Shown here piece by piece: positions 38,801-50,800 of a stretch of DNA of 64,000 bases (positions are counted from its first letter, which is position 1; each line of letters begins with the position of its first letter). The stretch covers positions 25,556,504 through 25,620,503 of the forward strand of contig OZ037765.1 in assembly GCA_964035545.1 (NCBI GenBank), in the 5' to 3' direction. The notes under the pieces were generated by a model. The model saw nothing but the letters and a program-made list of their open reading frames with translations. It was not told the DNA's origin and searched no databases. The position numbers and the translations under genes were made by a program. This DNA is from Bugula neritina. Taxonomy: Eukaryota; Bryozoa; Gymnolaemata; Cheilostomatida; Bugulidae.

Positions 38801-39705
38801 TGTTACTTTTACTTTGTTTTATTTTATGTAGATGGGCTTCCTTATTAAACAAAGCAACTGCTGAGGAATCTAGTATGGACAACTGGATAGATGCTAGTGC
38901 ACATAATGTGAGACTACCCGCCCTTTCTATATCTAACGTAGACTGCAGTGGTTATCTGCATAAGATGGGTGGACATTACAAATCTTGGAAGAAAAGATAT
39001 TGTGTTCTCAAAGATGGCTGTTTATTTTACTATTGCGATGTAAATTCACGCTCAGCCCAGGGTAGATAGATGCTATAAAGCTATTATTATTTCACTATTT
39101 GTTTTTTTTCTTCTCATTTAGTAAAATGATGGTCTGTGAATGATGATAATTTTAATATTACTAATTGGTAGTATTTTCAATCGGTTTCAGGTTCACGTAG
39201 CAATATTAGTCCATGTCAATTTAACTTATGTTTTTCTATTTCTAAATTATTGTGCTTTTTTGTATAGGTGTTGCTCATTTGCATGGATACACTACAAATG
39301 CTAATCCAGTGACCAATAAAAAGAATGCTTTTGATTTAGTGCCTCCAGAGTCCAAAATGAGGACATTTCATTTTTATGCTGAGACTAAAGTTGACCAAGA
39401 AAGGTAGGTATTTTAATGGAAAGCTAGATGTGCAAATAGTTTTACTGATTCGGCCCTTTTAACTAAAATTTTTTTAATTAGCTCATCAAATTTTTTAAGA
39501 AACATTAAAACTCTCACTATTTTAAACAAAGAATTCAAATGCACCTGCACAGAAACTAAGTATAAGCATACTCTAATTTATTACCAACAATTGGGATAAT
39601 TGGTAGTTGTGGCTGAAATTCCAACATTTTACAATGGCCTATGTGTTTTTCAGATGGTTGCGGGCAATGAAATTGTCAATAGGTCGATGGGTTTTGGTCA
39701 GCTAA
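32882..39705 (+). CDS. PDZ and tandem PH domain adaptor (PDZPH1-like)
   Basis: Twelve exons join in phase to 524 codons: 32882-32975, 33457-33620, 34153-34225, 34759-34854, 35575-35745, 35907-36008, 36370-36480, 37342-37538, 38119-38267, 38832-39061, 39268-39403, 39654-39705. The first 200 residues are acidic and Ser/Asn-rich. A PDZ domain (about 203-285) has the GLGF carboxylate loop (SQGLGFHIIG) and GSAAEKAGIEVDDVILAIN. PH1 (about 300-395) has WKKRWLVLK and ends SRWASLLN; PH2 (about 424-518) has SGYLHKMGG, WKKRYCVLKDG and ends ERWLRAMK. The order PDZ-PH-PH matches mouse Pdzph1; I infer a membrane-associated scaffold. ATG 32882 is provisional: the exon starts at a pyrimidine-rich acceptor (about 32868), so either the upstream exon is 5' UTR or coding sequence is missing. 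Confidence 0.82.
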
Positions 39706-40554
39706 TGAGACATTTACTGTGGTAATCTAGAATTCTACCTAGCTTATATTTTTTTATATAAATGCTATATATCAATTTTAACATATTGATAATTTTTATT
39801 TTTTTGTGAAAAATGACACGGATTTGTTTTATTTTTACATGTTCAACTATTTCTGCTGAATGTACCAAGTTTCTTGCTCAACAAGATTTATCTTGTAAAA
39901 TAGAATTGTGCCTTTTTTGGCAAAAGCTGGAATACATGTAATTTATACTAGCATGGCAACTTTTTAGTGTCATATATCAAACAGGTAAATTTTATTGGTT
40001 TTAACAAAGCATTCCTACCTGTAAATATTATGTGACATTAATTGCAAATACAATGACAATCATATTTTGTTATTTTGCAACCAACTAAACCAAGCCACTT
40101 TAGATTTATACCATTGGTTTCTGCAAATAAATATTTAGCAATCAACAAAGAAAAACTGATTTATTTGTATAATCCTTAGGAAGCTATTTCTAATAGTAAA
40201 TAGAGCACAACAGGTCCAGCTTGAGTTGTTCACCGACCTAAGAAATAGAACCAAATTCTAAAATAAATTTAGTGAAAGATGACACATTTTCAGTGTGCCA
40301 ATACATATATGTGCACACCTGGTAGTAAAAATACTCTTCACAATTTTTATTTTGCGGAAACAATAAAGCTAATATGTAGTAAATAATAGATACAAGAATA
40401 AATTGCATATTGACTCAATTGAACAAAGTGGCTTTGGCAAGGATGGATAAAACAAAATAATAGCATTATCTTGTATTTTCTATAGACTTCAAAACATTGA
40501 AAATAAAATATATCATTTATGTGGAAATTATTAATAGAAATTATAGAAGCTTCA
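39706..40554. other. Convergent intergenic spacer
   Basis: 3' flank shared by the PDZ-PH-PH gene and the minus-strand ORF that follows. AATAAA words occur (for example near 40363) but none is clearly assignable. Nothing else seen. Confidence 0.4.
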
Positions 40555-41235
40555 CTAGGTGTCTTCCAAACACCTATTTTCAGTTACACACAAGTTTGAC
40601 AAAATATTTGACATATTTTCTAATTCAGCATCTGGTTTGCAGTCCTCTGAACGAAATAATACAGTTGTTGTTTTTGCTAAAGATCTTAGATCTTCAAGAG
40701 ATCTAGAACGAAGTAAATCATTTGAATATGTCCGGGAAGTAGGCAATTCTAATAGAGAAGCTACTCTATTTGAAGAGCTTTGATCAATGTTACTCTGGCA
40801 TTGAGATGATGCAATTTTAAAATCTTGATTCGGAGGTTTTTTCCTTGCATTACCTGGACACATAAGAGAGCAAGTGGCAGACCTGTTTGGAAGCTGGTAG
40901 GGTTTACGACATCTTTTTAATTTTGTGTTGACCTTCATTTGAGCAAGACGCCCAGACTCGCACGGATTTCTAGTGACATGTGCAGCAGTTAGTTTAAATG
41001 TTTCATATTTATAAGTAGATATAGAAGTTACATATGATGGATTGATGTCAATGATGTGAAAATCTGATGAACCATTGCATGGTGTGTCAGTAGATGGCAT
41101 TGGTGTGTTGCAGGGCATAGTGGGAGACTTTTCTTTTGTTTCAAATCCATTTATATATTTCCATTCAGCTAAATTGTTGTTAAATTCAGCTGCTAGACCA
41201 TCAGCACTTGAAACGGTATTAAAAGATTCTTCCAT
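40555..41235 (-). CDS. Single-exon ORF, 226 aa, unknown function
   Basis: An uninterrupted 226-codon minus-strand frame in a neighbourhood where chance frames are under 100 codons, which argues for a real gene. ATG 41235 is preceded in frame by TGA nine bases upstream, so the start is well defined. The protein is polar, without membrane segment or signal peptide. A basic middle (KLKRCRKPYQLP, near residue 107) precedes a C-terminal RSRSLEDLRSLA, which fits an RSxS 14-3-3/basophilic kinase-type site, then an ELENMSNILSNL helix. It is Cys- and Pro-containing in the first half and looks disordered. I do not recognise the family. It may alternatively be the last exon of a larger gene or an intronless retrocopy. 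Confidence 0.6.
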   Translation of the reverse strand: MEESFNTVSSADGLAAEFNNNLAEWKYINGFETKEKSPTMPCNTPMPSTDTPCNGSSDFHIIDINPSYVTSISTYKYETFKLTAAHVTRNPCESGRLAQMKVNTKLKRCRKPYQLPNRSATCSLMCPGNARKKPPNQDFKIASSQCQSNIDQSSSNRVASLLELPTSRTYSNDLLRSRSLEDLRSLAKTTTVLFRSEDCKPDAELENMSNILSNLCVTENRCLEDT

Positions 41236-42344
41236 GAGGTATCAACCATTGCATTGCAAACCAAGCTGAAAAACATTGCATTGGCAAACTAAATAATAAA
41301 CTCACACAGCCAACTGTCAATCAAACTTGAAAATTTATTATAAGTCCAAGAGCTGGAACGTGGTTGTACATTCACATTATTATGCAAGCTGAAATTTTAG
41401 CACTTGCTTGATCAAGCACTTGAAATACTTGGACCCAAGTTAAAACAAGAATTACTGAATTACCTGTATTAACCTAAATTATTTAAATTGACAACGATAT
41501 GTAAATAATCTCTGAAATTTATGTAAGTCATACCTGGAAATTATGCCTGTATATAGTGGTTTTATTATTTTAATTTAAAACATAAGGATTTGCAAGTCAT
41601 TAGAAGTTGAAATTAGCTGCAAGTAAAAATAAGATACTGAGTAATCTAACTCCAACAAAATTTGAAGCTACTTCCAGCCATTATTTCAAATTAGCATCAC
41701 ATTAATGTTACCCTAATGAGCATTCTAAAATGTTTATACGCAGTATCTTAAGCAAATCTTGTTACCCAACAGTGATTTGAAATAAAATGTTAAAAGTGAT
41801 ATTAACTATTCACCACTTTAGCGTTTCCTAAAAGATTTCATATCAATATATGGCAAAGAGGTACTAGACAGGTGGTGACCAGGTTGAGTTGAAAAAATAA
41901 TAAAAACTACATTAGGCTCACACATAGCCGTTGTGATTAGACTGACAAAATTAAATTTAATTCACAAGAGCCGGTCTGAGTTTAATCATCACCAGGAAAA
42001 ATTAAACTGTGACTTGAAGTAAAATTAAAAGCAATGCATTAAGCTTAAAGTTGACTTTAATAATAATTATAATGATATTAAATTTAGTAATGACAATTAT
42101 CCTATTAGCATTTAATATTTATTAGGATCATCATGATAATCAGTATGATTACTATTAGTATTCCCGTTACCACTTGTATTGAATAAATGGTATTATTTTA
42201 ACCCGATAATCAGTGTCATAATGATAATGATATTCATATTGAATTTGATATAAAATTTGCAGATTAAATTTTAATTTATTATTTAATTTCATTATTAATT
42301 AATATTATATTTATTATACTTATAGGTAATGTTATAAAATTGAA

Positions 42345-42345
42345 T

Positions 42346-42405
<60 letters not shown>

Positions 42406-42461
42406 CATTAGGCACTAGTATTACTACTACTACTACTACTACTAGTAGTAGTAGTAGTATT
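42345..42461. repeat. (TAG)n-(TAC)n-(TAG)n trinucleotide array
   Basis: About 20 uninterrupted TAG units (42345-42405) are followed after 15 bases by about 8 TAC units and then about 6 TAG units. TAC is close to the complement of GTA, so the blocks can pair into long hairpins. Translated leucine or valine runs in this stretch are artefacts of the repeat. Confidence 0.95.
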
Positions 42462-43654
42462 TCTAAATATATGCCTATGGCTACAGCCACGCTCATAGGT
42501 ATAGCTATGGCAAGGCGGGTTAGGACCCCTGATACCCGTACTGATCTGATAATGATGCTCATACTCGTAGTGATACTGACAGTCATACTCATACTGATAG
42601 CATCAGGCTCAGCTACAGGCTGAGTCTACAGCATAAAATTTAAGATTATAATTTTTTACACACTACTGACATTGACTACAACATGAACAACTATTACTAA
42701 ATCTATTATTATTAGTATTACTATTAGTAATACTAATAGACCTAGTACAAGTACTACAACCACAAGTACAGAATCAAGGGTTGAGTCAATGACAACAGTC
42801 TGAGTCAACTCTCAAAGACAAGAGTCAAGTTCAATAGCTTTACAAAACTTTCAAGTTTTAACCCAGTCCAAGTTAAAGTTTTGTCAAGCCTAGCATTATT
42901 TGATTATCACTATGATTATGTGATTATCATTATGATTATCCTTACGACTCCAAGTTCATTATAAATATCATTATTTATGATTAATCACATTATGATTATG
43001 ATTATGATCAACAATAACATAACATTAACTATTCAATTTCATGATCATGATGATTATTATTATAATTGCAATCAATTTCATGTTTGGCAACATGAACATC
43101 GGTATGAATAAGTATTTGCATACTACGAACACAACATGAATAACACAAACAAAAACTAAAAGCACCAAATCCAACAGTAGCTGTAGGTCAAAGTGAAAGT
43201 GTTGCCTCTAGGCTCTAGCAAAGCAGTGAAACATATTTTAATAAAATGAAATAGAGGATATATCTACGCGTTTGCTCAAAATCAATCACCAAAAGAAATT
43301 CGCAGTTTTATTTTAACTCGTAATGTTAGAAAACTGGCATTATAGAATAATTGTGTCTTTTGCAACTTTTGAGTATGTTTTTCTATGACTTACACAAAAT
43401 AAAAATGTAAAACCAGACCAAAATTTTTGAGGTTGCACATCAGCCCGCAAATTTTAAAAATGTAGGCTGTTGAAGATAACTCCAGCACCCATTGAAGCCA
43501 ACAAATTGTACAGAGCTTAGACTGAGCATCGATTCTATTATACTAAATTTAAATATTCCGTTTCGTGTATTCAACGTCCCGCACTGAAATCGAGGATTTT
43601 ATTTCAGCAGCTAGATTAGTGTAATAAATACTAACAAGAGAACTGCATAGTGAT

Positions 43655-44765
43655 ACCATTGAATTATAACCTATAACTATAATAACTATAACTATTATAG
43701 TTTCAGTTCAGTGAGTGATACCAATGAACTGGAAAAGATAATATTATTTCTAGTTCAGTAAGTGATAGTGATAGTCATGGCGATAGTTTTCTGTCCTCTG
43801 CAACCTACCTTAACTTTAACTTTAAGCTAATCCTATCACTATCAGTATCACTATCATAATCATATGTTTAATGTTATAACATTAACTTATATTTATAAGC
43901 ATAATCATAATGATAATCATAGTGTATTGGTATCATCATATTTATATTACTAATAGTAATACTAATACTAATGCCAATGGTAATATAATTGTTAGTATCA
44001 ATATGGGTCTCACTATCACTGATAGTGAGACTGATACTGATAGTATCAGTATCACTAACTTTAAGTATAATACTAATAGTAATAGTAATACTAATACAAA
44101 TAGTATTACTATCAGTAAAAGTATCACTATTACTATTACTGTATTAGTAAATATTAAATTAGTTATTATTAAATTAAAATAATAACTATGAGTATAACTA
44201 TAAGTAATAACTGATAATGACTGTCATTGAACTGTCTGAACTATTAGTAAGTTACCTTTACTATTAGTATTTATATAACTATAAGAATTACATTTACTAA
44301 TACAGTAATAGTAGTAGTAGTACTAGTAGTACTAGTAGTATTAAATATAATGGTAGTGCCAATAGTATACTAACTGCAAGTATTACACTTCATGATTGTG
44401 AGTAATACTAATAGTAATAGTAGTACTACTATTACTATTAGTATTAAAGTAAACTGTAGATGTAATAATTATTATTATAAGAATATTGAATTTAATGATT
44501 GTTACACTAGCAGTAAGAGACTATTAGTAATGCTATTGCGTTACTATTAGTATTAGTATTACTTAGACTATTTGTATTAGACTATTAGTATTACTATTGT
44601 TATTAGTGTTTAAAGCATTAGTTTAGTATTAGTTATATTTAGTCTAATTATAATTAGTGGAACTTCTACTAGATGTAATACTAATAATAATACCAAGTGT
44701 AATAGAATACTAGTACTAATAGTCTAATACTAATACTATACTAATAGTATTAGTATTACTCCAAC
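43655..44765. repeat. Long degenerate TAATAC/TAGTAT/TATCACTA simple-sequence block
   Basis: More than 1 kb of drifting 6-mer words in both strand senses, for example AATACTAATAGTAATAG and TATCACTATCA. It includes the 20-mer TTATAGTTTCAGTTCAGTGA shared with the C21 repeat in MYORG. The apparent 60-90 codon frames here are repeat artefacts. Confidence 0.85.
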
Positions 44766-44848
44766 TAGGTTTTATAGCTATGAGTATTTGTCTTATACAT
44801 TTTTTCCTGGCGTATTATAGTTTCAAAATCAACAATGTCTGTTTAGAT

Positions 44849-47800
44849 ATGGCACAGAATTCATCAAACAAAAGGTTAATCAGTGAACTAATCAGTCAAA
44901 GTACTGGCTTTCAAGTAAGTTTCACTCTTTTTAGCTTACATTCTTTTAATTGTGGCATATTGTAGTTGTGCATCTTTACTTTCTGGTGACTTCTAATATA
45001 TTTCAACCCTGTGAAATAGGGTTTGTAATGTAATTATTTTGTATAAATAATTAGTCTGCAAAGTGATTGTAATAGTGCAAGTTTGCATTTTTATCAAATT
45101 TCATTGTATTTTTTCAGACTGGTGAAGAAAATTTTCAGATTTGCTTAAAATATGCAGCTTCAAATCTGCGTTTCCATCGCTACTTGGATGTGGACAGACA
45201 TAAAGTGAAATGCTTGCTAAATGGGTAAATCTTTTAGTTAATGTCATGTCAGATTTCTAATTTTCTAAATTTAAAGCGCTGTAATTCAAATATATTTAAC
45301 TCCTTGTAAATTTGATTATGTATATGAAGTTTTCAGCATATTCTAATACATGTTGCCACTTTTAATATTTATGGATCACTTAAATGTTTTTTGTACTATT
45401 GAATAGTTACTTACAACTAATGCTTATTTTTATATTTTCATTTGTTAGTTTGTATGAAAAGTTTACTATTCACTCTGCGCAACCAGTTAGAGAAGCACTG
45501 AAAAAAGCAGTTTCTGCATTTCTCAATAAACCAGAGTTTGAAAAGAAAAATGCACCAGAGGTAAACACTTTTCAACAAAAATATGCATGGCATATTAGGT
45601 AACTAGATCTGTGAAACAAATTTTTTAGAGTTTGCACATTTATATTTATTTACAGACAGACACTCATTATGCAATATTGTCCTTTTTACTGGAAATGTCC
45701 AGTCGCCCAACATCTCAGCACTATTCCTTTGAAGAAGATGATGCAAAAGAGGAGGATATAAGTAGGTTGAAGTCAGCTTGTTAACCTTATCGCTCTACAA
45801 TTATGTACAGAAGTTGTTCTTTGCGATCGTAACATTTCAAACTTGCTTCAGTGATTCAGCAAATTAATTTTAAGTAGACTTCAAAATAAGTACCATTTAA
45901 CTCTAAACTTGATTTGAAAGTATAATGAGTAAAACTTAATAACTGTTTACCCAAATTGATATGGGGTATTGTTTGAATCCAAGTTGTTCCTACAGTTCTA
46001 TAAATTGATGAGCAGTTCACTTGTTTTATATCACTTGATTTACTATTGGTGCATATTTATTGAAAGAAAAAATAATGCTCTGAGTAGAAGGCTGAAGCAG
46101 AGCTGTGTAATTACGTTTATATAGTATTAAACTCTGCAGTAAGATTCGGACTACAACTCGAATACAGTTTTAGAGTTGTATGTCCAAGCAAATTGATTTC
46201 ATACCATATTTGGCTCAATTATATCTTTGGCTAATAAATATGTGGTGTCTATAATTATGCCTGTTTTATTTCAGGTGTCAACTTTGATTGGTATAAATAC
46301 CTTACAGAAGATTTGGACCCTTTACCCACATCTTTCTCAGATTCATCTGTAAGTACTTGTTTTTGCTTTCATCACTTGCAGAGTCTGTAAGAAATATGAT
46401 GTTGTTGGTGATGGGATACTGGATCAAGTCTTTCTGATGTCCATAAAAGTCTGTGAATTTTGCTTTGCATTGAAGTTTCGATTTTAGGAACTCTCTATTA
46501 TTTAATAATTTGTGATGCGTCTTTTCCAACACATCATTCGCCAAACTAAATTAAGCACACTATTAAGGTGTTTGGAGTAATTTCAGCAAAAGTTATAGAA
46601 ATTTTCTTATAGCTATGAGTAGATTTGCCGATTGTTATAGATGCAGCATGAGACCAAATATCGACACTTACCAATTGAAATAGGAATTAATTAGAATGCT
46701 GGTTGTGTAGCCTTTACTTTTATACTACTATGCATGGTATACTTTGTTACAGTAAGGTTTACTAAACTAGAAGTGTATTTGGTGTGTTTTGTCTTTGTAC
46801 AGAAAATGGCTTTACTGGGTGCACTTATAGGAGAGCAGCCATGGTCTAGGCCCTAGGGGTTAGAGCATTGGCTTAGTAAACATGAAGTCATGGGTTTGAA
46901 CCCCAGTACAGGCTATTGGTGATGCTAGGGAGAGCACCCAGTCATAATTGCTTCTGTGCCCTATCTGAATAAGTCCTTAGCTCGCTTTTAACAACCCTTC
47001 TCACAAGGATAGTGACTATAAACTTGTGAATTACGTATAGTAGGTTCCTATTCTATAGGTTGACTCTGAGGCCAGTGATATTGAAGAGACTATAATGGCT
47101 GTGGCTGAACCATTTGTTCGAGAAGAAGAAATTTCACAGCAGGTGGAAGCAAGCACTGCTATGTTAAGGGAGCTGCTGGTCAACAGATATTGGGCCGGAG
47201 AAGACAACTCTTCACTACTAGCTGACACAGATTTTGCTCATGACTGGTTTGCTTATAGATGCCATTTTGAATCTCATTTCGTGTAATGGTATTTCTGAAC
47301 GTTCTTATTTGCAGTTTGTTAGAAAGTGAGCACTAGTGAATAATAAAACTGTTTATCGGAATAATTAACTTCATTGTTCGACTAAACATATTGAAGTTTA
47401 TTAAATTTGCAGAGTTTGCGGTTCTGTAAAACTTACTAGGAGTAATGTTTGAGACTGTCTGCTAGTTCATTGTACATGTATAGTGACAACATGTCACACT
47501 GTCTAGTCACAAGATGCTTCTACCTGCTCACACCTGTGTGCTGTTTTAGGAATGGACACCTCAGAAGTCTGGGGGTGTTCGAATCCTTCCAGAAAGATAC
47601 TTACATGACAGAATACCAAATGGTTCGCGAAGTCATTTGGTAGGGTTTCTCATGCATTTAAATGTGTAATCTAATCTCATGCTAACACTTTTGCTCAGTA
47701 AGCTCTCTACACATATTTATACATGTACAATGTGCACGGCATTTGAATGTAACATTTTTTTCTGAGAATAATTCTCATGAAATCATAACAAGTAATATGA

Positions 47801-50800
47801 AGTGATAAAAGAGTGTTTATTTGACAAAATTGAAGTAATTCGGTTCTAACTAAACAGACCAGTGGCAGTATTGCTGTTCATTTTTATTACTTTATATATA
47901 TTATTATTTTAACAATTCAACTCATGAAGACTAAATCTTCTTTTTACTTTGACACTGTTTTGTAGGATGCTTTCTGGTGCAACTGAGTCATTCCTCTTTC
48001 TCTATGATGAGCAACAAGCTGTGTTTTCTATAAAGACATGTGTGAACTTGACACACACTACTAAGGTAAATATAGTAAAATATCTTTATCATGCAGCAGC
48101 TAAGTATTTGGTGCAAATAAACTTGATAATGTTTCGTTAAAAAGTATAAATCCTTTAGATATACTTCAATTTCTATGCCATTTTTAGAGGTGAGCTTTAA
48201 TTGTGCTTTTATGGTAAACACACTTCTAATTAATACCATTTTGTTGAAACTATGAGTAATAAATTAAGTTTGAAGTATATACAATTCATTCACAATACAA
48301 ATTGTGTGGGAAGGTTAACAACACTTGCAACTTAGTAATTACTTCACTGATACATTCGAGACTGATTTGCCGATTGTTTCAAAGTATTTATTGTATGTGT
48401 GTTGCTTCTCCCCAGACATCCTTAGCTGAAGTCCTCATTAAGTTTACAAGGCTAGCCACTAAGGTCTCACAACTACGCCAGTTTGTCACAAGACTATTGA
48501 AGGGAGATCTTCTGTCATTGGAATGTCAGACCTACCAGGCTTTCAGTGTAGCTTGTGCTGAAATTCTGACTCAACTCGATGTGTTTTCACATCAGCTGTC
48601 TCAGCGAATACAAAATGGCGGTATGTTTATAAAGAAAATCTCGACCACAAAAATCAGAATACACCAAATTTAAGTTTTTGCAGTATGAATTTTTCACAAT
48701 TTTCTGTGGTATTTTGTGGATCATGTAATAAGATAAAATATTTCATTTGCTTTAGAATTGTGAATTAAAATATCAACATATGGTTTTTAGTATCCTTGTA
48801 CTTTCAGTTGTGCTTTCTAGTGTTTGTAAATGTAGTAAATCCCGAATCTATGTACTTTAGACTTGAGCGGAACTCTCATCGCTATACTACAAGAATACAA
48901 TCCATACCAACAGATAATACACATTCTCCACACTATATATACCAGTGCAATCTGCCCCAACCTAGCGATAGCAAAGCCCTCTGTATCGACTGCAGCAACT
49001 CAGCTGCTTATTGCCTGTAACTCTCTTCTGAATGAAGCCAGTTTGCAAGCAGTTGACACAAACACAGTTTGTATTTATTAATTATATTTGCTGAAAATTA
49101 TGTAACATACTTGTATTCCACTTATACTAGTTGCCAATAAAATTATACATTTTTTCAAAGAGCGAGACTTTTGGATTTTCAAATTCATAACATGGTTAAT
49201 TTGTAATGTAGTATAAATTTAAAAAGAATTGCTTTCAGTTGACAACTTTGACCAGAGTGTTTGTCAGGACCCTGGCTCCATACCTTCATATCATTGATGA
49301 ATGGCTGACTAATGGAAACCTCAATGACCCGTATTTAGAATTTGTAATCAAAAAGTAAGTCATGAAATATCTTTCATGATATTTCTTTCATTCCAGCCAG
49401 TTAATAATTTATTCAGACTTGAGCGTAGGTGAAGGCTGATTTAGCATTTCTTTTTTGAAATTGAACTGAAAAACCCCAAACCCTTGAATGTTTTGCTGAT
49501 ACAATTAATGATGCTAAGTTCTCGTGATCTCAACAGGGATTGTGTAAATATTCTTAGGAAGAACTCCAAATGCCTGGATGAGACATTCTGGGACATGGCT
49601 GTGGAGTTGACTACGTGTGAACCAGCAGAGTCTACAGAACGTATTACCAGCTCATTCTCGTATAACTACAGTGTGCCTGACTTGTTGAGAGGTACTCTCA
49701 CCAGAATAGCTATTTCTGGCAAATCAATGGAAATGCTCGCTCAACTTGGCAAGGTCTCCTTTGCTGTAGGTATGTGCGTATAATTTGTTGCCATACATGT
49801 ATATATTAGTCTATATTACTATATGCTCATATCTGATTACTACTGCATATGTGATTTGTTGCTACACACATGAAAGTAACATTATCCTGTCATTTATTGA
49901 CTTGCCTACTTTAAATACAATTCTTCAACAAAACTTTTATGCAAATGTGGTGCACTAGTTGAAAATTTCGCTATTATCCAACAATGATTAGCGAGGTAGT
50001 GCATTATGTTTATTGTATTTAAGATCAGAGAGAATATTGTAGGCTATTTCAGCCAACTTATTCACAAAAATTATGTTTGTCTTGGTATGCTCTTAACGTT
50101 TTGCTATAGTTGAGCTAATTTTGACAGAAATCATGCAGTAATTCTCCGTAGTTTCATGAATAGAAAGCTTATTTAATATTTTAAAACTACTCAAATATAA
50201 AATGTCTTGGCAAAGTTTTTCATCAAGTTTTGGTTTTTATTATTTATTAGGTTTTCTGATTGTTGTTTCATGACATTCAATTTTTGGCTTATCTTTTAGG
50301 AGAAAGCAATAAATCTTTGCTCAGTGCTTTTGTGGACAAATTCTGTTCTGGGTTGAATTGGAATGAACCCAAAGAAGCACCCACAGCAGCAGAAGGTGTA
50401 GAGGAGAGTGCTAAGCTGACGCCCACTGCTGTCAGTTCTGCTCCAGACGTCTCACCTCTCCTACGTGCCAACTTCAGGGCTTTGTTTGAAGAAGGCAGAC
50501 CTATGACACCAGTTGATGAACTACGGTATCTAACCATAATATAATAGTTCTTACTTGTTGAGTTGTGCTAGTTGCAGCTGTCAAATGGCAATCAGTTGCT
50601 GCAATTCTGCATTTAAACTAAAATCTTTTTCAACTGTTTTCAATTAAATCACATTCTTAAATTTACATAAATAGGTATTTTTATTTATATTAGATTGTAT
50701 ATGAGCTACAGGCTTTTTTATAGTAATAACTAGTCTACTAACTGAAATTTATTTTCAGTGAGACTACCACTAAAGTATAATAAATTCATGATGGCAGAGT

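Larger units (their letters stand above)
41236..44848. other. Gene-free region dominated by simple repeats
   Basis: No exons supported. Holds a pure TAG/TAC trinucleotide array and a long degenerate block, listed separately, plus patches of GATTATGATTAT words near 42900-43030. The last 90 bases precede TUBGCP5. Confidence 0.5.

Noticed and set aside
42332-42592. Minus-strand frame with a long leucine/valine run
   Set aside because: A direct translation of the TAG/TAC repeat array; no gene context.
43910-44182. Asn/Thr/Ser-rich 90-codon frame
   Set aside because: Low-complexity translation of degenerate AATACTAATAGT repeats.
44780-44848. Upstream in-frame ATG as the TUBGCP5 start
   Set aside because: It would add 23 mostly hydrophobic residues (MSICLIHFFLAYY...) unlike GCP5 N-termini; ATG 44849 begins with MAQ and fits better.
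46833-46915. Possible functional tRNA gene
   Set aside because: A- and B-box-like words are present but the segment has an insertion, the acceptor and anticodon arms do not pair, and it continues into a non-tRNA body, so it is a SINE head.
47247-47286. TUBGCP5 exon 6 ending with HFESHFV before a GTGTAA donor
   Set aside because: That donor gives the wrong phase for the next exon, whereas GACTG|GTTTGC restores the W-N-x-HL match to human GCP5.
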